Position numbers and translations under genes: made by a program
Assembly: GCA_945859605.1 (NCBI GenBank)
Contig: OX243821.1
Location: forward strand, 2,283,009-2,347,008
Length of the DNA stretch: 64,000 nucleotides
Direction of reading: 5' to 3'
Source of the DNA: Lumbricus rubellus
Taxonomy: Eukaryota > Annelida > Clitellata > Crassiclitellata > Lumbricidae
Shown here: positions 35,267-46,640 of the stretch, piece by piece
Layout of the letters: every line of letters starts with the position of its first letter
Position numbering within the stretch: position 1 is the stretch's first letter
The notes under the pieces: generated by a model
The model's database searches: none
What the model was told of the DNA's origin: nothing
Seen by the model: only the letters and a program-made list of their open reading frames with translations

Positions 35267-35961
35267 TTAACACATTGGCCGCTACGGACGTCTTTAGACG
35301 TCCCTCGTTTAGGACTGTCCTGCGCTACGGACGTCTAAAGACGTCCATCATTGTGGGGGTGTTGTGTCACGCTTAGCGTGGCAGAGCGCTATAGCCTAGC
35401 TTAGAGCAGGACTTCAACATGTAGTGTGACACCTGGCGAATGTAATTGAAATAAAATATCAGTATATTTTGCTATGCATATTTACTCTATGTTGTTGAAG
35501 TTCCACGTTGTTGATTGAAAATGGCGTCTCGAAATAGTAAACGCAAATATAATGTTGCACAAGCTTTGAATAAAATTCTTGCTGACCAGTGACTTGTCAC
35601 GGCTGAGTGGACAGCACTTCATCTGTGAAATACCGTCGGCGCCTGGTAGAACAAAAACGATGCGTAAATGTGTTGTCTGTAGCAAAAACGGACAGCGTAA
35701 GGAGAGCAGATATCTGTGTGATACTTGCATGTCTAGGCCAGCGTTATGTGTGACACCTTGTTTCAAGGTTTATCACACACTCGACAAATACTGAAGATTG
35801 TATAAATATTGGTAGGATGTGTGATGTAAGATGAATTGAATTTTAGTAAATTAGTGTTTTCTGTGCATTTTGCCTTCTTTAGTTTGTTGGTGCATAAAAC
35901 AATTTTCTGACATAATTCTCTAGCGTACGGCTGAAATTTGGTCCAGCGGCCAATGTGTTAA
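35267..35961 (+). mobile_element. piggyBac internal-deletion derivative, 687 bp
   Basis: TTAA at 35267-35270 and 35958-35961. The ends are CACATTGGCCGCT and its exact complement. GGACGTCTTTAGACGTCC near 35287 and its complement GGACGTCTAAAGACGTCC near 35328 are subterminal palindromes. The element keeps the first codons and the last about 70 codons of a piggyBac-type transposase, so it arose by internal deletion. It split a D module at GTCGATATTAACGGCC, intact at 6985. Confidence 0.9.
35521..35793 (+). pseudogene. piggyBac transposase remnant: N-terminal start fused out of frame to C-terminal zinc ribbon
   Basis: ATG at 35521 opens a 23-codon basic N-terminus (MASRNSKRKYNVAQALNKIL) and stops at 35590. 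The C-terminal part is in another frame from about 35579: SRLSGQHFICEIPSAPGRTK, then RKCVVCSKNGQRKESRYLC, DTC, and CFKVYHT before the stop at 35791. The Cys pairs (CVVC, CDTC, a later Cys and His) form the cysteine-rich domain at the end of piggyBac/PGBD transposases. The whole DDD catalytic region is missing, so the product could not catalyse transposition. Confidence 0.85.
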
Positions 35962-36345
35962 CGTCCTTATGTGCGACATGAAGTCGTTAAACACTCAACA
36001 AAAAGCCAAATGTACAGTTCATTATTTAGACACCTTTAAATAATATTCCACAATCTTTTAAATGCTTTGGTCGACTCGCGACCTATAATTTTTATGTCAT
36101 TAAAGTTAAATTAAACCATCGCAATTACTCTATTGCTAATGCTGCCACCGTAATTGTGTCCCCATCATAACTAATCATTTTCGAAGCTCCATTATCTAAC
36201 TCGATGGCGCTGAGTAACCGAATGACTTGGGTCTCAAGGTCCAAATGCACAATAACCACATCGGATGATCAAACCCAATATCTCAAGGTTACAAGGCAGA
36301 TGGTGTAAACAAATGGGCAACAACCATATACCACAATCATTGGGA
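35962..36345 (+). repeat. D remainder, E, F
   Basis: D continues (GTCGTTAAACACTCAACAAA), E near 36027 (TTTAGACACCTTTAAATAAT), F 36110-36320. Confidence 0.6.
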
Positions 36346-36640
36346 GCTTCGTGAGTGATTAGCGGTGGCGCATGGAATTACATACTGGCATGATTATCGT
36401 TAGAGCTGAGTTCGATTCCCAAAGCTTTCGTATGTTAAACGTGCTTTGTCGGCTGCTATTAGCTCCATTAATAATTATAATTTCATTGCAGGCTGTCTGT
36501 TCTGTTAGTTGCTAAGATTTGTGTATTCTGTGTTCTTGTGAAATGTTTCAACATCGTATTTGCGGTCTGTCAACCAGATTGTATATTAAAGCAAATTATA
36601 AAAAAATATAATTATAAGAAGGTGCGAATTTGTAACAGAC
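36346..36640 (+). mobile_element. SINE family B copy
   Basis: Head: GCGGTGGCGCATGGAATTAC with B box GAGTTCGATTCCC. Body: AACGTGCTTTGTCGGCTGCT and GCAGGCTGTCTGTTCTGTTA. Tail: ATAAGAAGGTGCGAATTTGT. The 53590-53850 copy has an almost identical head. Confidence 0.65.
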
Positions 36641-37012
36641 TTTGTCGAACACTCAATAAATGAAAACGGGAAAAGACAAAAATTAGACACCCTTAAAATA
36701 ATATTCTCTAAAGTTTTAAATACTTCCGACAGTTTACGTTTTTTCAATTTTGGTCTTGTTGGCGTCTTCTACAAACCATAACAGACTATAATATTAGTCT
36801 TAGTCTAAATTAACTGCTAACGCTGCCACCACAGCCACCACAGCCACCATCACTAATCGTTTAGTAACATCCCCTATATAATATCGAAGCTCTACTCGAT
36901 AGCACAGAGTAACTGTGTAAAAGGACTTGAGTCTCACGATCTTAATACACACCAACCAACTCAAAGGATCGAACCCGTCTTTAGTCGCGTTATAAAACAA
37001 CCGCCCTAGCCA
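36641..37012 (+). repeat. D/E and F
   Basis: CTCAATAAATGAAAACGGG, TTAGACACCCTTAAAATAAT, then F (36800-37010) with minus-strand head GGATCGAACCCGTC near 36966. Cut by the hAT element. Confidence 0.55.
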
Positions 37013-39377
37013 ACTAGCCACAGTGGCGGCGCCAGGGTGGGCAAGGGGGGGGCTACGCCCCCCCCCTTTCGGCGGCTCAGCCCCCCCAAAACAAAACGAG
37101 GAAAATCTCTACAACTGCTAACTTCGAATAAGAAAGATAGACAGTGACCAACGGCAATGAAATCACTAATCATAGCGTAGAGTGCTTATCCTAATAGAAT
37201 CCACCGCATATTTTGCCAAATATCCCCCCCCGACCCGTCATGAGGTTATGACTGTATACCATAATATATATTATGTAGCCCGCCGGCCGGCTGAGGGGCT
37301 ACAGCTGTAGTCTTATGCAATCACATGCGAAATGGGGTTTTCAATTAGCAGCAGCACTCATGGTGAGACTTTTGGGGCTTGGTAACGATCCCCAAGTTTG
37401 TGGTCAAACCCGGCCGTAGGGTGTGCGGGGCCCAAGGCAGCAAGAGATTCTCTGAAAAGGGTTCTGAAGCAGAACATTTACGAAGTTGATTTCCTGCCAA
37501 TATGGTAAGTAGGCCTACTGTATATCATAGGCTTTGATATTCTAGAAAACCTGAATTCTACCGGTAGGCCTAGCCCGGGGCTGAAAGTGGTTTGGAAAGT
37601 TGCCTAGTCGGACTTTGAGCCGAAACTCTTTCAGAAATCGTGTTTTGGTCATTCGCCCAGAATGGTAGAATTTTCTCCCATTTTTGGCACCTGACGACCT
37701 TTTTAAGTCATTAATTTTTGCCCATAAAATTTTTAAATCATACCATTTTTACCTATTTCTTTTGTTCGATGACCTGTTGTTTTTAGTTGTTTGCCCACAA
37801 AATAATATCCTTAGACACCCGACAATTGTAGATAACACTAGAATCAAAGAAAAGTCCTTAGACACCCGACAATCGTTTGCAACACTGGAATCAAAATGAT
37901 ATCCGTAAACAATAAACACCCGAAAATCGTTGATAACACTGGGATCAAAATAAAGTCCTTAGACACCCGAAAATTGTTGGTAGCACTGAAATCAAATTAA
38001 AAAACCTTAGACACCCGAAAATCGTTGATAACACTGGAATCAAAATGATGTTCTTATACTCCAGAAAATCATTGCTAATACTGGAATCAAAATGATATCC
38101 TTAGACACCCAAAAATCGTTGATAACATTGGAATCGAAATATTGTCCTTAGAAACCCGAAAATCGTTGATAACAGTATAATCAAAATGATGTTCTTAGAC
38201 ACTCGAAAATCCTTGATAACAATTACAATCAAAATGATGTCCTTAGACACCCGAAAATCGTTGGTAACACCTAAGTTGAAATGATATCCTTAGAGACCCA
38301 AAAATTGTTGTTTGCACTGAACTCAAAACGATGTTCTTAGACACCCGAAACTCGTTGGTAATACTGGGATCAAAATGCTATTTTTAGACACCCGAAAATC
38401 GTTGATAACAGTATAATCTAAATGATGTTCTTGGACTCCAGAAAATCATTGGTAATACTGGAATCAAAATGATATCCTTAGACACCCAAAAATCGTTGAT
38501 AACATTGGAATCAAAATAATGTCCTTAGACACCCGAAAATATTTGATAACAGTATAATCTAAATGATGTTCTTAGACACCCGAAAATCATTGGTAATACT
38601 GGAATCAAAATGATATCATTACACACCCAAAAATCGTTGATAACATTGGAATCAAAATAATGTCCTTAGACGCCCGAAAAGGTGTTTTAAACAAAATTGG
38701 ACGACTAGAATTATGTCTTGAGAAATTTTAACAGCTAAAAATGGTGTCTGCAGAAATTTTGACAGCAAAAAAAACGTCTTCAAATATTTTGAAAACTAAA
38801 GTAAGGTGCCATCAAAAATTTTGACAAATAAAAAAAGAATTCTTCAGAAATTTTTACACCTAATCAAAGGTGTCTTCGTACATTTTTACGACTAAAAAAG
38901 GTGTTTTCAGACATCTTGCCGACTAAATAGTCGTCAGAAATTCTCCGCCGAAGAAGCACTAATGAAATCAAATCCTGGCTACGGCCTTGGAGGCTGGAGG
39001 AAGTTGTGCAGTTGAATAAAATAATTTCTTTAAAATTCCGTGCATTCTTATACTGGTAGTCGGCGACACTTCAGAACGAGTTCTTGTTGAAGTTTTCATG
39101 ATTTTATCGTTCGTAAATAGCTGGCAAAAAAGCCTAAAATGGCTCCAGTTGAGGTCAACAAACCTAAAAACTGCGTTGGCGGCTGGGGCTCCGCCCCAGA
39201 CCCCGCTGGGGGAGCTTACGACGCTCCCCCAGACCCCCTAGTCGGTATAGGTTTCGTGCCTTCGGCACTCAAAGCTTCGCGCTTTCGGCGTTTGGTAAAA
39301 AACACATTTTTTTTCTGCCTTGGGGCTTCAGCCACCCCCCCCAAACCTGAATTCCTGGCGCCGCCACTGACTAGCCA
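37013..39377. mobile_element. hAT-like element, 2,349 bp, carrying a 47-bp minisatellite
   Basis: ACTAGCCA at 37013-37020 and 39370-39377. The ends are CAGTGGCGGCGCCAGG and the perfect 16-bp complement. G-runs and C-runs lie inside both ends. A tandem array fills 37796-38690. 38690-38995 carries blocks like AAAGGTGTCTTCGTACATTT and the end CCTGGCTACGGCCTTG of the 24759 MITE family, possibly a fused older element. 39180-39300 is GC-rich. No transposase recognised, so it is probably non-autonomous. Confidence 0.85.
37796..38690. repeat. Minisatellite, about 19 copies of a 47-bp unit
   Basis: The unit runs from CCTTAGACACCCGAAAATCG through TTGATAACACTGGAATCAAA to ATGATGT. Copies differ at a few positions and some are longer or shorter. 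There are no spacers of constant length between identical repeats, so it is not CRISPR-like. It lies wholly inside the hAT element. Confidence 0.9.
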
Positions 39378-39844
39378 CCATATTATATCCGTCAATGGAT
39401 ATTCAGCACCCTACTGCGGAGATAATTATAGCAGGAGGTGAACAAATCTGACAAGTCGAATATAAATGATCGTATTCAACTCGTTTTCAAATTCGTTTTT
39501 TCTCGCTCGCATCAGCACCACTCTCGCTCGACTATTGTACATGTAGTTCCGTCTGGCCAGCACACCTCTTTAGATGCACAGGCTCAAAACAAATTCGATA
39601 GGCAGGAGGGGGGGTTAAGATCTGGAGAGTCAGGCGAGGAAGTTAGACAGACGGCTTGGCTATGGTGGATGATGTTTAGAGTTGGAATGGCGTGGGAGAT
39701 AGGGGGAAGTGGAAGAATAAGGATAGGATTTATGAAACAGCAATTTTTTCAAACTTACTTATAATTATATACCGTAAAAATTTCTATTTAAAGGTGTTTT
39801 AAGTTTCGAGTGAAAGATCTGTGGGGATATAGCGAGAGTTGGAG
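39378..39844. other. F remainder and unassigned DNA
   Basis: The F tail continues to about 39430. The frame at 39438-39764 has no recognisable domain. A reverse E-like TATTTAAAGGTGTTTTAAG lies near 39787. Confidence 0.3.
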
Positions 39845-40010
39845 TTTGTACGAGCGCTTGTTATAGCGCTACTTAAAAGATTTATTCTCAGAGGTGCTCG
39901 CGACTACAACGCGGACACTGAATCGGGGTTTCACGCCAAAGAACATGAGCAATTGCGATTGAAGGATTGCTCAATGTAATACGTGACGGCTTGAGGTGGA
40001 TTCCGTTTAT
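39845..40010 (-). mobile_element. SINE with L2-type tail, reverse copy, head degraded
   Basis: On the minus strand: GGAATCCACCTCAAGCCG, CAATTGCTCATGTTCTTTGG, CGAGCACCTCTGAGAATAAA, AGCGCTATAACAAGCGC. It follows the 27979 SINE from the core to the tail. Confidence 0.6.
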
Positions 40011-40690
40011 AAGGACGAATTCGCCGAAAATGAAGCACCATGTTTATTAATTAATACTTTTGTGATTGCCATGGCTGGGGTTCCCACAGTAAGGTTTACT
40101 GAACAGGGTTACCACATTTTTTGTTAATGCGGTTCTGAATTTGAAGGCTTGCATGTTGTAGTGCATCATAAAAACTTATTTTCGCAAAGATTTTCTGGGA
40201 GCGGGCTAATCCAACCCCTCCCGGATCGTTTCCACATTTTCTTAAACCCCGTAACTCGGTCCGCATCCTGCTAAGAAATATATTGCCATTGAAACGCCAC
40301 TGTTAAGGTTTCATACCCAAGAATAGAATCTGAAGTAAGCATAATTTATTATAGACGCTTTGGTCTAAAATTGCTTAAAACACTTTTATATAATATTCTC
40401 AACCTCTTATATAAGTTGGACAGTTTCCTACGATCTGTAGGTCGTACCCAACCATTAGTTTCATTGAATGATCGCAATTAACGCGTAAAAAAATTGCGAC
40501 TAAAAATTTGAAACGCATTAATCCGCGAAGGTAAAGATATCAAACCCAAAATAGAATAAATAAAATGTGAACTAAGCGTAATATCCGCTTTTGGACTTAA
40601 AATACCTTTAAATATGATTATCCACGATATATAATTATAAGTAAGTCAGTTTCGTGTAATCGTTGAATAAGGTTTTAATTCCGTCGCCGT
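40011..40690 (+). repeat. Modules A, B, C, R, C
   Basis: A 40085-40160, B 40190-40310, C 40320-40445, an R-like ATCGCAATTAACGCGTAAAA near 40470, second C 40545-40665 (ATACCTTTAAATATGATTAT). No gene. Confidence 0.5.
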
Positions 40691-41297
40691 TGTTCTCAGC
40701 CATCCTTGATGCGAAGATCTGTCGCGTCTTGTACTGTAATCATCCTACATTGGATAACACGCTGGCACGAGAAGCGAGAGGAACCGAGATCGAGTCTTGT
40801 AGGGCGGACGTGCTTCGTAAAATCTGAACTAAGCATGATAGCCTCTGTTGTACTTAAAACACCTTTAAGTATAACTTTACACGGCATATATAAGTAAGTC
40901 ACGTTTGTTTATTAGTTAGTCAAGTAGTACATTAATGCACTAGTGCTGTAATTAATATGCCAAACAATTTTTTTCGATGGTAACCACCAGGTTACGGCCT
41001 CTGTTGTCATAGACCCTCGTCAAATCAGGACTCTTCTTCTTAATAGTTAAATGATGCCAAAACCATCCTACATTGGATAACACGCTGGCATGGAGACCGA
41101 GACCGAGTCTTGTAGGACGGTTGTGCTTTGTAGGCTGCTATTAGCGCCGTGTGTTGCAGGCGGTCTGTCCTGTTAGCAGTTAAGATCAATGTTAATTAAG
41201 ATTGTTGCATAAATTATTACTATTATCATTATCATTATTGTTGTTCTTAGTGATAGACACTGTTAGTGTTAGTGTCAGTGTTTTCGTTATCGTCATC
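40691..41297 (+). repeat. SINE B pieces, C, reverse P
   Basis: SINE B heads near 40740 and 41065 (CATTGGATAACACGCTGGCA), with the body at 41120-41215. C at 40815-40905. P in reverse at 40935-41035. Confidence 0.5.
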
Positions 41298-41299
41298 GG

Positions 41300-41336
<37 letters not shown>

Positions 41337-41337
41337 G

Positions 41338-41388
<51 letters not shown>

Positions 41389-41400
41389 CCAACAGCATCA
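41298..41400. repeat. ATC microsatellite
   Basis: About 32 ATC units with one GTC, serving as the tail of the SINE B at 41060, as at 16270. Confidence 0.9.
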
Positions 41401-42060
41401 ACAACAACATCAATAACCGTGAACTCAATGCCCGTATACTTGTCCAATGCCTTCTACAAAATGTCTTTCGCTGCATGCTCCAACGACTGTAGGTCTTCTC
41501 CACATCAATCCGTAACGTCATCCGTCCACTCTTGGTGCGTCCCACCTCCCAATGTCGTTAAACACTCAGTAAAAACAAATTTAGAAAAAATCATAATTTA
41601 GACACCTTTAAATAAATTATTCCGATGTATCGAATGGTTTTGTCAATTCACGGCTAGTTATTGCAAATCCATCACTAACACTCTACTACTGCTAGCCGTC
41701 ACAATCACAACGCATTGATGTTTCCACCTACATGTAGAATTGTAGATCTATGTTTTTACGGTCCTGAGGTTTTTCATGCATTTTCAGGTAAAAACAAATG
41801 AAAGACGATAAAAGGTCGATGTACTGAAAATCAGACAAATTTAAGCGGAAAGTAAATTTCACCGAAAGACTAAAAAAGTTCATTAGAAATTTCAAGCGTA
41901 GAACCTTCGTTTTTCCCCACCAAAAAACCACGTATATCTCAAACAAATCCTCAATCTAGGCTTTTTCTAGCTTTTTTAATCGACAGGATCAGACCTTCTT
42001 TGAAATGCAGAGTGACATCGCTAGTCGACAAACACTGAATAAAAAAAAATCGGCTGTAGG
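41401..42060 (+). repeat. Retroposon-like block, D, E, H (copy 4)
   Basis: 41400-41545 matches 16300-16440. D and E at 41548-41660. H-related body 41745-42040, ending GTCGACAAACACTGAATAAA. The left end of this H copy is degraded. Confidence 0.45.
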
Positions 42061-42300
42061 GCCGAAATGAATTTCCTTCAAAGCTTCAATTATTACATCT
42101 GACCATACAGTCAAACTTTGCTTCATAAATATCTCATGTCTTTTTTCTTTCGCCGTGGCTGGGCTGGGAGCGCCTGTGTGTAGTTTTCTTGGATGAGCGC
42201 TATGTAAATTCATATAATGAATGAATGAATGAATGAATGAATGAATGAATGAATGAATGAATCAATGAATGAATGAATGAATGAACGAATTAATGTAAAG
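42061..42300 (+). mobile_element. L2-type tail with GAAT microsatellite
   Basis: GGGCTGGGAGCGCCTGTGTG, then GAGCGCTATGTAAATTC, then about 18 GAAT units (42218-42290). It is nearly the same as 9035-9170 but with a different simple repeat, as expected of independent retroposon tails. Confidence 0.6.
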
Positions 42301-43334
42301 CGTGATATAAAAATATAATGTTGGACACCTTCGAATAATTGTATGCTACACTATAAAAGGCTTCCGTCCACTCGCGGTTTATTCATTGTTGTGCACAACT
42401 TAATTCGTCATAAAATATAATAATATTATTATTCAGGATGAAAGACAAGAAAATCGAGACGTTAATGTTCGAAAGTATGGATGGATCAAATGAAAAAGAA
42501 AAAACTCATTGGGAATGGTTAGACGATATAACCGGATGTATTGGACTAGTCATGTCGCAATGGACAGACAACTGTAGTAGAGGAGGAGGATAGTGAAAAT
42601 GGCATCGAACATACGTTGAACATTTGTTGATGATGATGACAACTATCACTATACTGCTAATGTCACCATGTCACCATGTCACCGCCAATCATTTATGAAG
42701 CTCCATTATCTAATTACGAAGCATCACATGGTGGCGCTGAATAACTGAGTGAAGGACTCTCAAGGTCATTACACATAGTACAAATTCACCACCTCATAGG
42801 ATCGAGATCTTCAATCTAGCTTTTTCTGGCTTTTTTTGGCGATCGGATAATACATTTTTTTAAATTTAGAGTGGCTTCCCCGGTCGCTAAACACTAAATA
42901 AAAAACAGATATAGAAACATTATTTGGACACCTCTAAATAAATTTCCGCTGGCTATTAAATCTTTCCGTCGAATCCCGGATCATGAAGTCATGAAGATTT
43001 TAGCGAACAATCACCAATCCTATTGCTGCCTTTGTCGCGGAATATTCTCCCTCCCCGGGCTACGGTGAATTAATCTATCCCCGGATGGACTATAATACCG
43101 GTGTAGACTATCCGGGAGCATAACCCATTATATCCCTATTTTTGAGATTTGCGTATATTTTGAAAAATTTACTGAGTATTCAAAGTTTAAAGAAGCGACT
43201 CGAATAATAATAATATTGTTTTAAGTGTCCTAAGCAATGTTCGGAGCATGGCAACTCGAATTCATTTAGTTAGACATGATTCTAAATGTTCTTAAGCGTC
43301 CTAAATGTTCTAAATGCTACAAAATAGAAACAAA
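42301..43334 (+). repeat. Modules E, F, H end, E, I, J
   Basis: E near 42322, a gene-free stretch 42400-42640, F 42655-42800, H right end 42820-42890, E near 42922, I 43035-43130, J 43180-43330 with an empty TTAA at 43221-43224. Confidence 0.55.
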
Positions 43335-43684
43335 CTAAATTATCATCATCATCATTTTATCATCATCATTTCATCATCATCACCTTCGTCGTCGTCGTCA
43401 TCATCATCATCATCATCAACATCATCTTCTGCTTCTTCATCAATTCATCATAATCACCTTCGTCGTCGTCGTCATCGTTAAACTTACTTTAGTACTAAAT
43501 TTACTACTACGGAAAGACTTTTAGTACTGATGTCAGTTTAACGATGACGATGACGACGATGAAGGTGACGATGATATTTGGACACCTTTAAATTATAATT
43601 CACTAGTTATTAAATGCTTCTCAAACTAACCGCTAATCAATAGTGTTAATGTAGTACTGCAACCATCACTATCTGTTAAACCCA
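43335..43684. repeat. ATC/GTC-rich block and E
   Basis: 43340-43475 is ATC/GTC-rich. 43535-43575 is a GAC/GAT run. E (TTTGGACACCTTTAAATTAT) lies near 43578. G-like words CTACTACGGAAAGAC recur from 15060. Confidence 0.5.
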
Positions 43685-45074
43685 CCACCGCCACCCGTGA
43701 CGCATCAGAAGAATACGATCTGTGATTGGCTGAGAGGTTTCATATCTCTTTGATATTCCAATGTAGGTCCCAGGTTTTACTAAACCGGTCTACCACATTT
43801 GTCATTCTGGGCCTGAATTTCACTCTTTGTATGGTAAAAGTGCACCATTAACGAATTAATTCTACACAAATTTAGGGGATGGGCTAATCCTGCGGATCAT
43901 TGCCCTATTTTGCTTAGACCTCTTCGGCACCCCGGTCCGCAACCTGCTAAACTATATTGTCATTGAAACGCCATTGTAAAGATTTCACACGGCAAAAACA
44001 TGAAATCTGAATCATAATTAGCCGTTTTTGCACTTAGTACACCTTTAAGTAGAATTTTTGACGCTGTATATAAATAAGTCAGCTTCGCAAAACTGGTGAA
44101 TTATGATGACATACTACCGTACGGTCCTACGCTAAATCTCATAGTCGATTTTAACGGCCTAGTGTGACGCAAAAAAAAAGTTGCGATACTTTGGACACGT
44201 CATGAGACAACAAAAGGACAGCATAGAAAACAGCCTGATGGAGGGGAAAGAAGTAGAGAAAGACCTAGAACGGCATGGATAGACAACATCATGAAATGGA
44301 CTTTCGGGAAGGAGACTAATGAACATGGCAGGAGATATACAACTGTGGAAGATGCTCATCCATTCGTGCAGCCAACCGTCGCAGAGCGACGATGGCGGAA
44401 TGACATGACATGACATGTGTGACGCAAGATGTCATTAAACACTCCAAAAAAATGGACATCATTTCACCTTGTCACCTTGTGCTGTCAGTTCGTTGAACTT
44501 TAACATCATTTAGACACCTTTAAATAATTTTCCACAAGCTAATAAATGCTTTGGTCAGCTAAAGATATCAACTTTTTTCATTCCTGCTGAATTCAACCAT
44601 CTAAATTTACTCTATTGCTAATGCGACCGCAATCATCAATAATCAATAACAAAGCTCCATTCGATGGCGCTGAATAACCGAAGGACTTGAGTTTCAATGT
44701 CCAAAAGCACAGTAACCACCTCAGAGGATCGAACACAAGATCTCAATGTTACAAGGCAGATGGTCTAAACAATGGACAACCATATACCACCATCATTGGA
44801 GGCAACCTACAATAAGGCACACAATTGTTTAGATACTGAGGACAAGCGTAGTTCCTACTCAAGAACCTGAACGACGTGTATTTCATTCGAAAAGGATAAA
44901 GGGTTAAAGATCTTTCGTAGTTGTAGGATAAGTAAGTTCAATACTAATGTCAGTTTAACGATGACGACGACGACGACGACGACGACGATGATGACGACGA
45001 CGACGACGACGATGATGATGATGATGATGATGACGATGATGACGACGATGATGACGACGGCGACAACGACGACG
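43685..45074 (+). repeat. Best complete composite unit A-B-C-D-E-F-G
   Basis: A 43690-43855, B 43865-43985, C 43990-44090 (CACCTTTAAGTAGAATTTTT then TGTATATAAATAAGTCAGCT), D 44125-44460 (split by a LINE), E 44505-44570, F 44590-44790, G 44800-44890, then a GAC/GAT run 44955-45074. It is directly followed by another A-B-C-D-E-F, which shows head-to-tail arrangement. Without the LINE and the microsatellite it is about 1.0 kb. No coding signal. Confidence 0.65.
44162..44427 (+). pseudogene. LINE insertion with 11-bp duplication and ATGAC tail
   Basis: GTGTGACGCAA at 44162-44172 and 44417-44427. The 244-bp insert reads LRYFGHVMRQQKDSIENSLM, then after frame breaks the SQPSQSDD-type end, and finishes in three ATGAC units. 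It is the same family as 25344-25635. The boundaries are confirmed by intact D modules elsewhere (10868, 50885). Confidence 0.85.
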
Positions 45075-45687
45075 TTTGTTACCACATTTCTTAGTCCGGG
45101 TCTGAAATATAATATTGTATGGTAAATAAAAGTGCACCATAAACGATTTAACACTGCAAAGATTTTCTGTCAACGGGCTAATCCAGACCCCCCCGGATCG
45201 TCATCCCATTTTGGTAGGCCTCTTCGGCACCCTAAACCTGCTGAAAATATTGCCACGTGTAACGACATTGTAAAGATTTTAGTCCAAAAATGAAATCTTA
45301 ACTAAACTTAGTGGCCGCCAGTAAAACACCTTTAAGTAAAAATATTACCACTGTATATAAGTAAGTCAAGTCCTATAATCGGTGGATAATGTTGTGACAC
45401 AAGGGTATGTCTCGCAGTCGATATTCATGAACGGCCTTGTTTACCGCAAGATGTCGTTTAACACTTAATGAAAAAACAAAATATAAAGACATATTAGACA
45501 CCTTTAACTACTCTTCTTAGAAATATCAAATGCTTCCTCCAACTCCCAGTTTATGATACTGTCATACAGCATTAAAATAGTAACTACTACAACCACCACC
45601 ATTACAGTGCGTTTGCAGCCGGTTCATTAAATATAAATGTTTATATACATACATACATATACATACATTAAAGTATATACTTACTTA

Positions 45688-45725
<38 letters not shown>

Positions 45726-46005
45726 TACTTACTTACTTACTTACTAACTTACTTACTTTCTAACTTACTTACTTACTTACTTACTTACTAACTTACTTAC
45801 TTACTTACCTAATTACTTACCTACTTACTTACTTAATCAACTGTTGTATTTTTGCCGCCGCTGTGACCACCGCTAATCATTTATGAAGCTCCACTATAAA
45901 TGCCGAAGCAACACTTGATGGCTCTGAGTAACTGAGTAAAGGACTTGAATCTCAATACACAGCAACCAACTCAGAGCATTGGATAACACATTGGTATTGA
46001 GATCG
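45075..46005 (+). repeat. Composite unit A-F, second consecutive copy
   Basis: A 45075-45160 (TGTTACCACATTTCTTAGTC), B 45165-45285, C 45290-45375 (TGTATATAAGTAAGTCAAGT), D 45400-45480, E 45490-45545, F 45585-45990 interrupted by a CTTA tract. Confidence 0.65.
45660..45836. repeat. CTTA/CTTG microsatellite
   Basis: ACTT/GCTT units, mostly ACTT, about 40 copies with AACTT interruptions. It lies inside an F module. Confidence 0.9.
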
Positions 46006-46430
46006 GCGAATTACAATAATTATTGTGCCCTTCTCTTTCTAAATCCTGCTTGCTCTTCTTAGCTGCTATGACATATCTTAAACACCTTTAAATAATCTTT
46101 CAAATGCTATTAAAATCTTCCTTTAACTAACATTTCGTCAATGCGTAGCTAGGCTACCAGGGTAACTACTGTGATAAACACTATTACTACTGCTAATGCT
46201 GCGACCGTCACGGTATCATCACTAATCATTTATGAAGCTCCACTATATAATACGATACTTCACTTGGTGGCTTTGTTAGCAGTGCCAATTAAATAACTAA
46301 AAGGCCATCAACTATTTTGGCATGGAAAATTGGTGTACTTTCAAGACATTTCGACCAAATGACTAACAAATTTGGTCATCAGATTTTTTTGGCCATTTCC
46401 CACCCTCAATAGAGACAACACCCTTGAACG

Positions 46431-46471
<41 letters not shown>

Positions 46472-46640
46472 CTAGATACTGAGGTCAATTGCAAAATGAA
46501 GTGCTACTCACACTGGGTCAAGTAAGAATCGAAGGTGTCAAATATTGACACCAATAGGTGCCACTGGTAGTCCATGTAACAGATAAAGCTTGGTAAATTG
46601 AGGGTTAAGAATTCGTTTTGCAGTTCAAAGTCAACACTGC
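46006..46640. repeat. E, F remnants, CA microsatellite, family 2 end piece
   Basis: E near 46086 and F 46170-46270. 46430-46472 is a CG-then-CA dinucleotide run. 46540-46612 resembles the right end of the family 2 TTAA element (AAAGCTTGGTAAATTGAGGG then TTAA) with no left end. Confidence 0.45.

Noticed and set aside
37796..38690. Possible CRISPR-like array
   Set aside because: Contiguous 47-bp tandem units with no distinct spacers, inside a hAT-like element of an animal genome.
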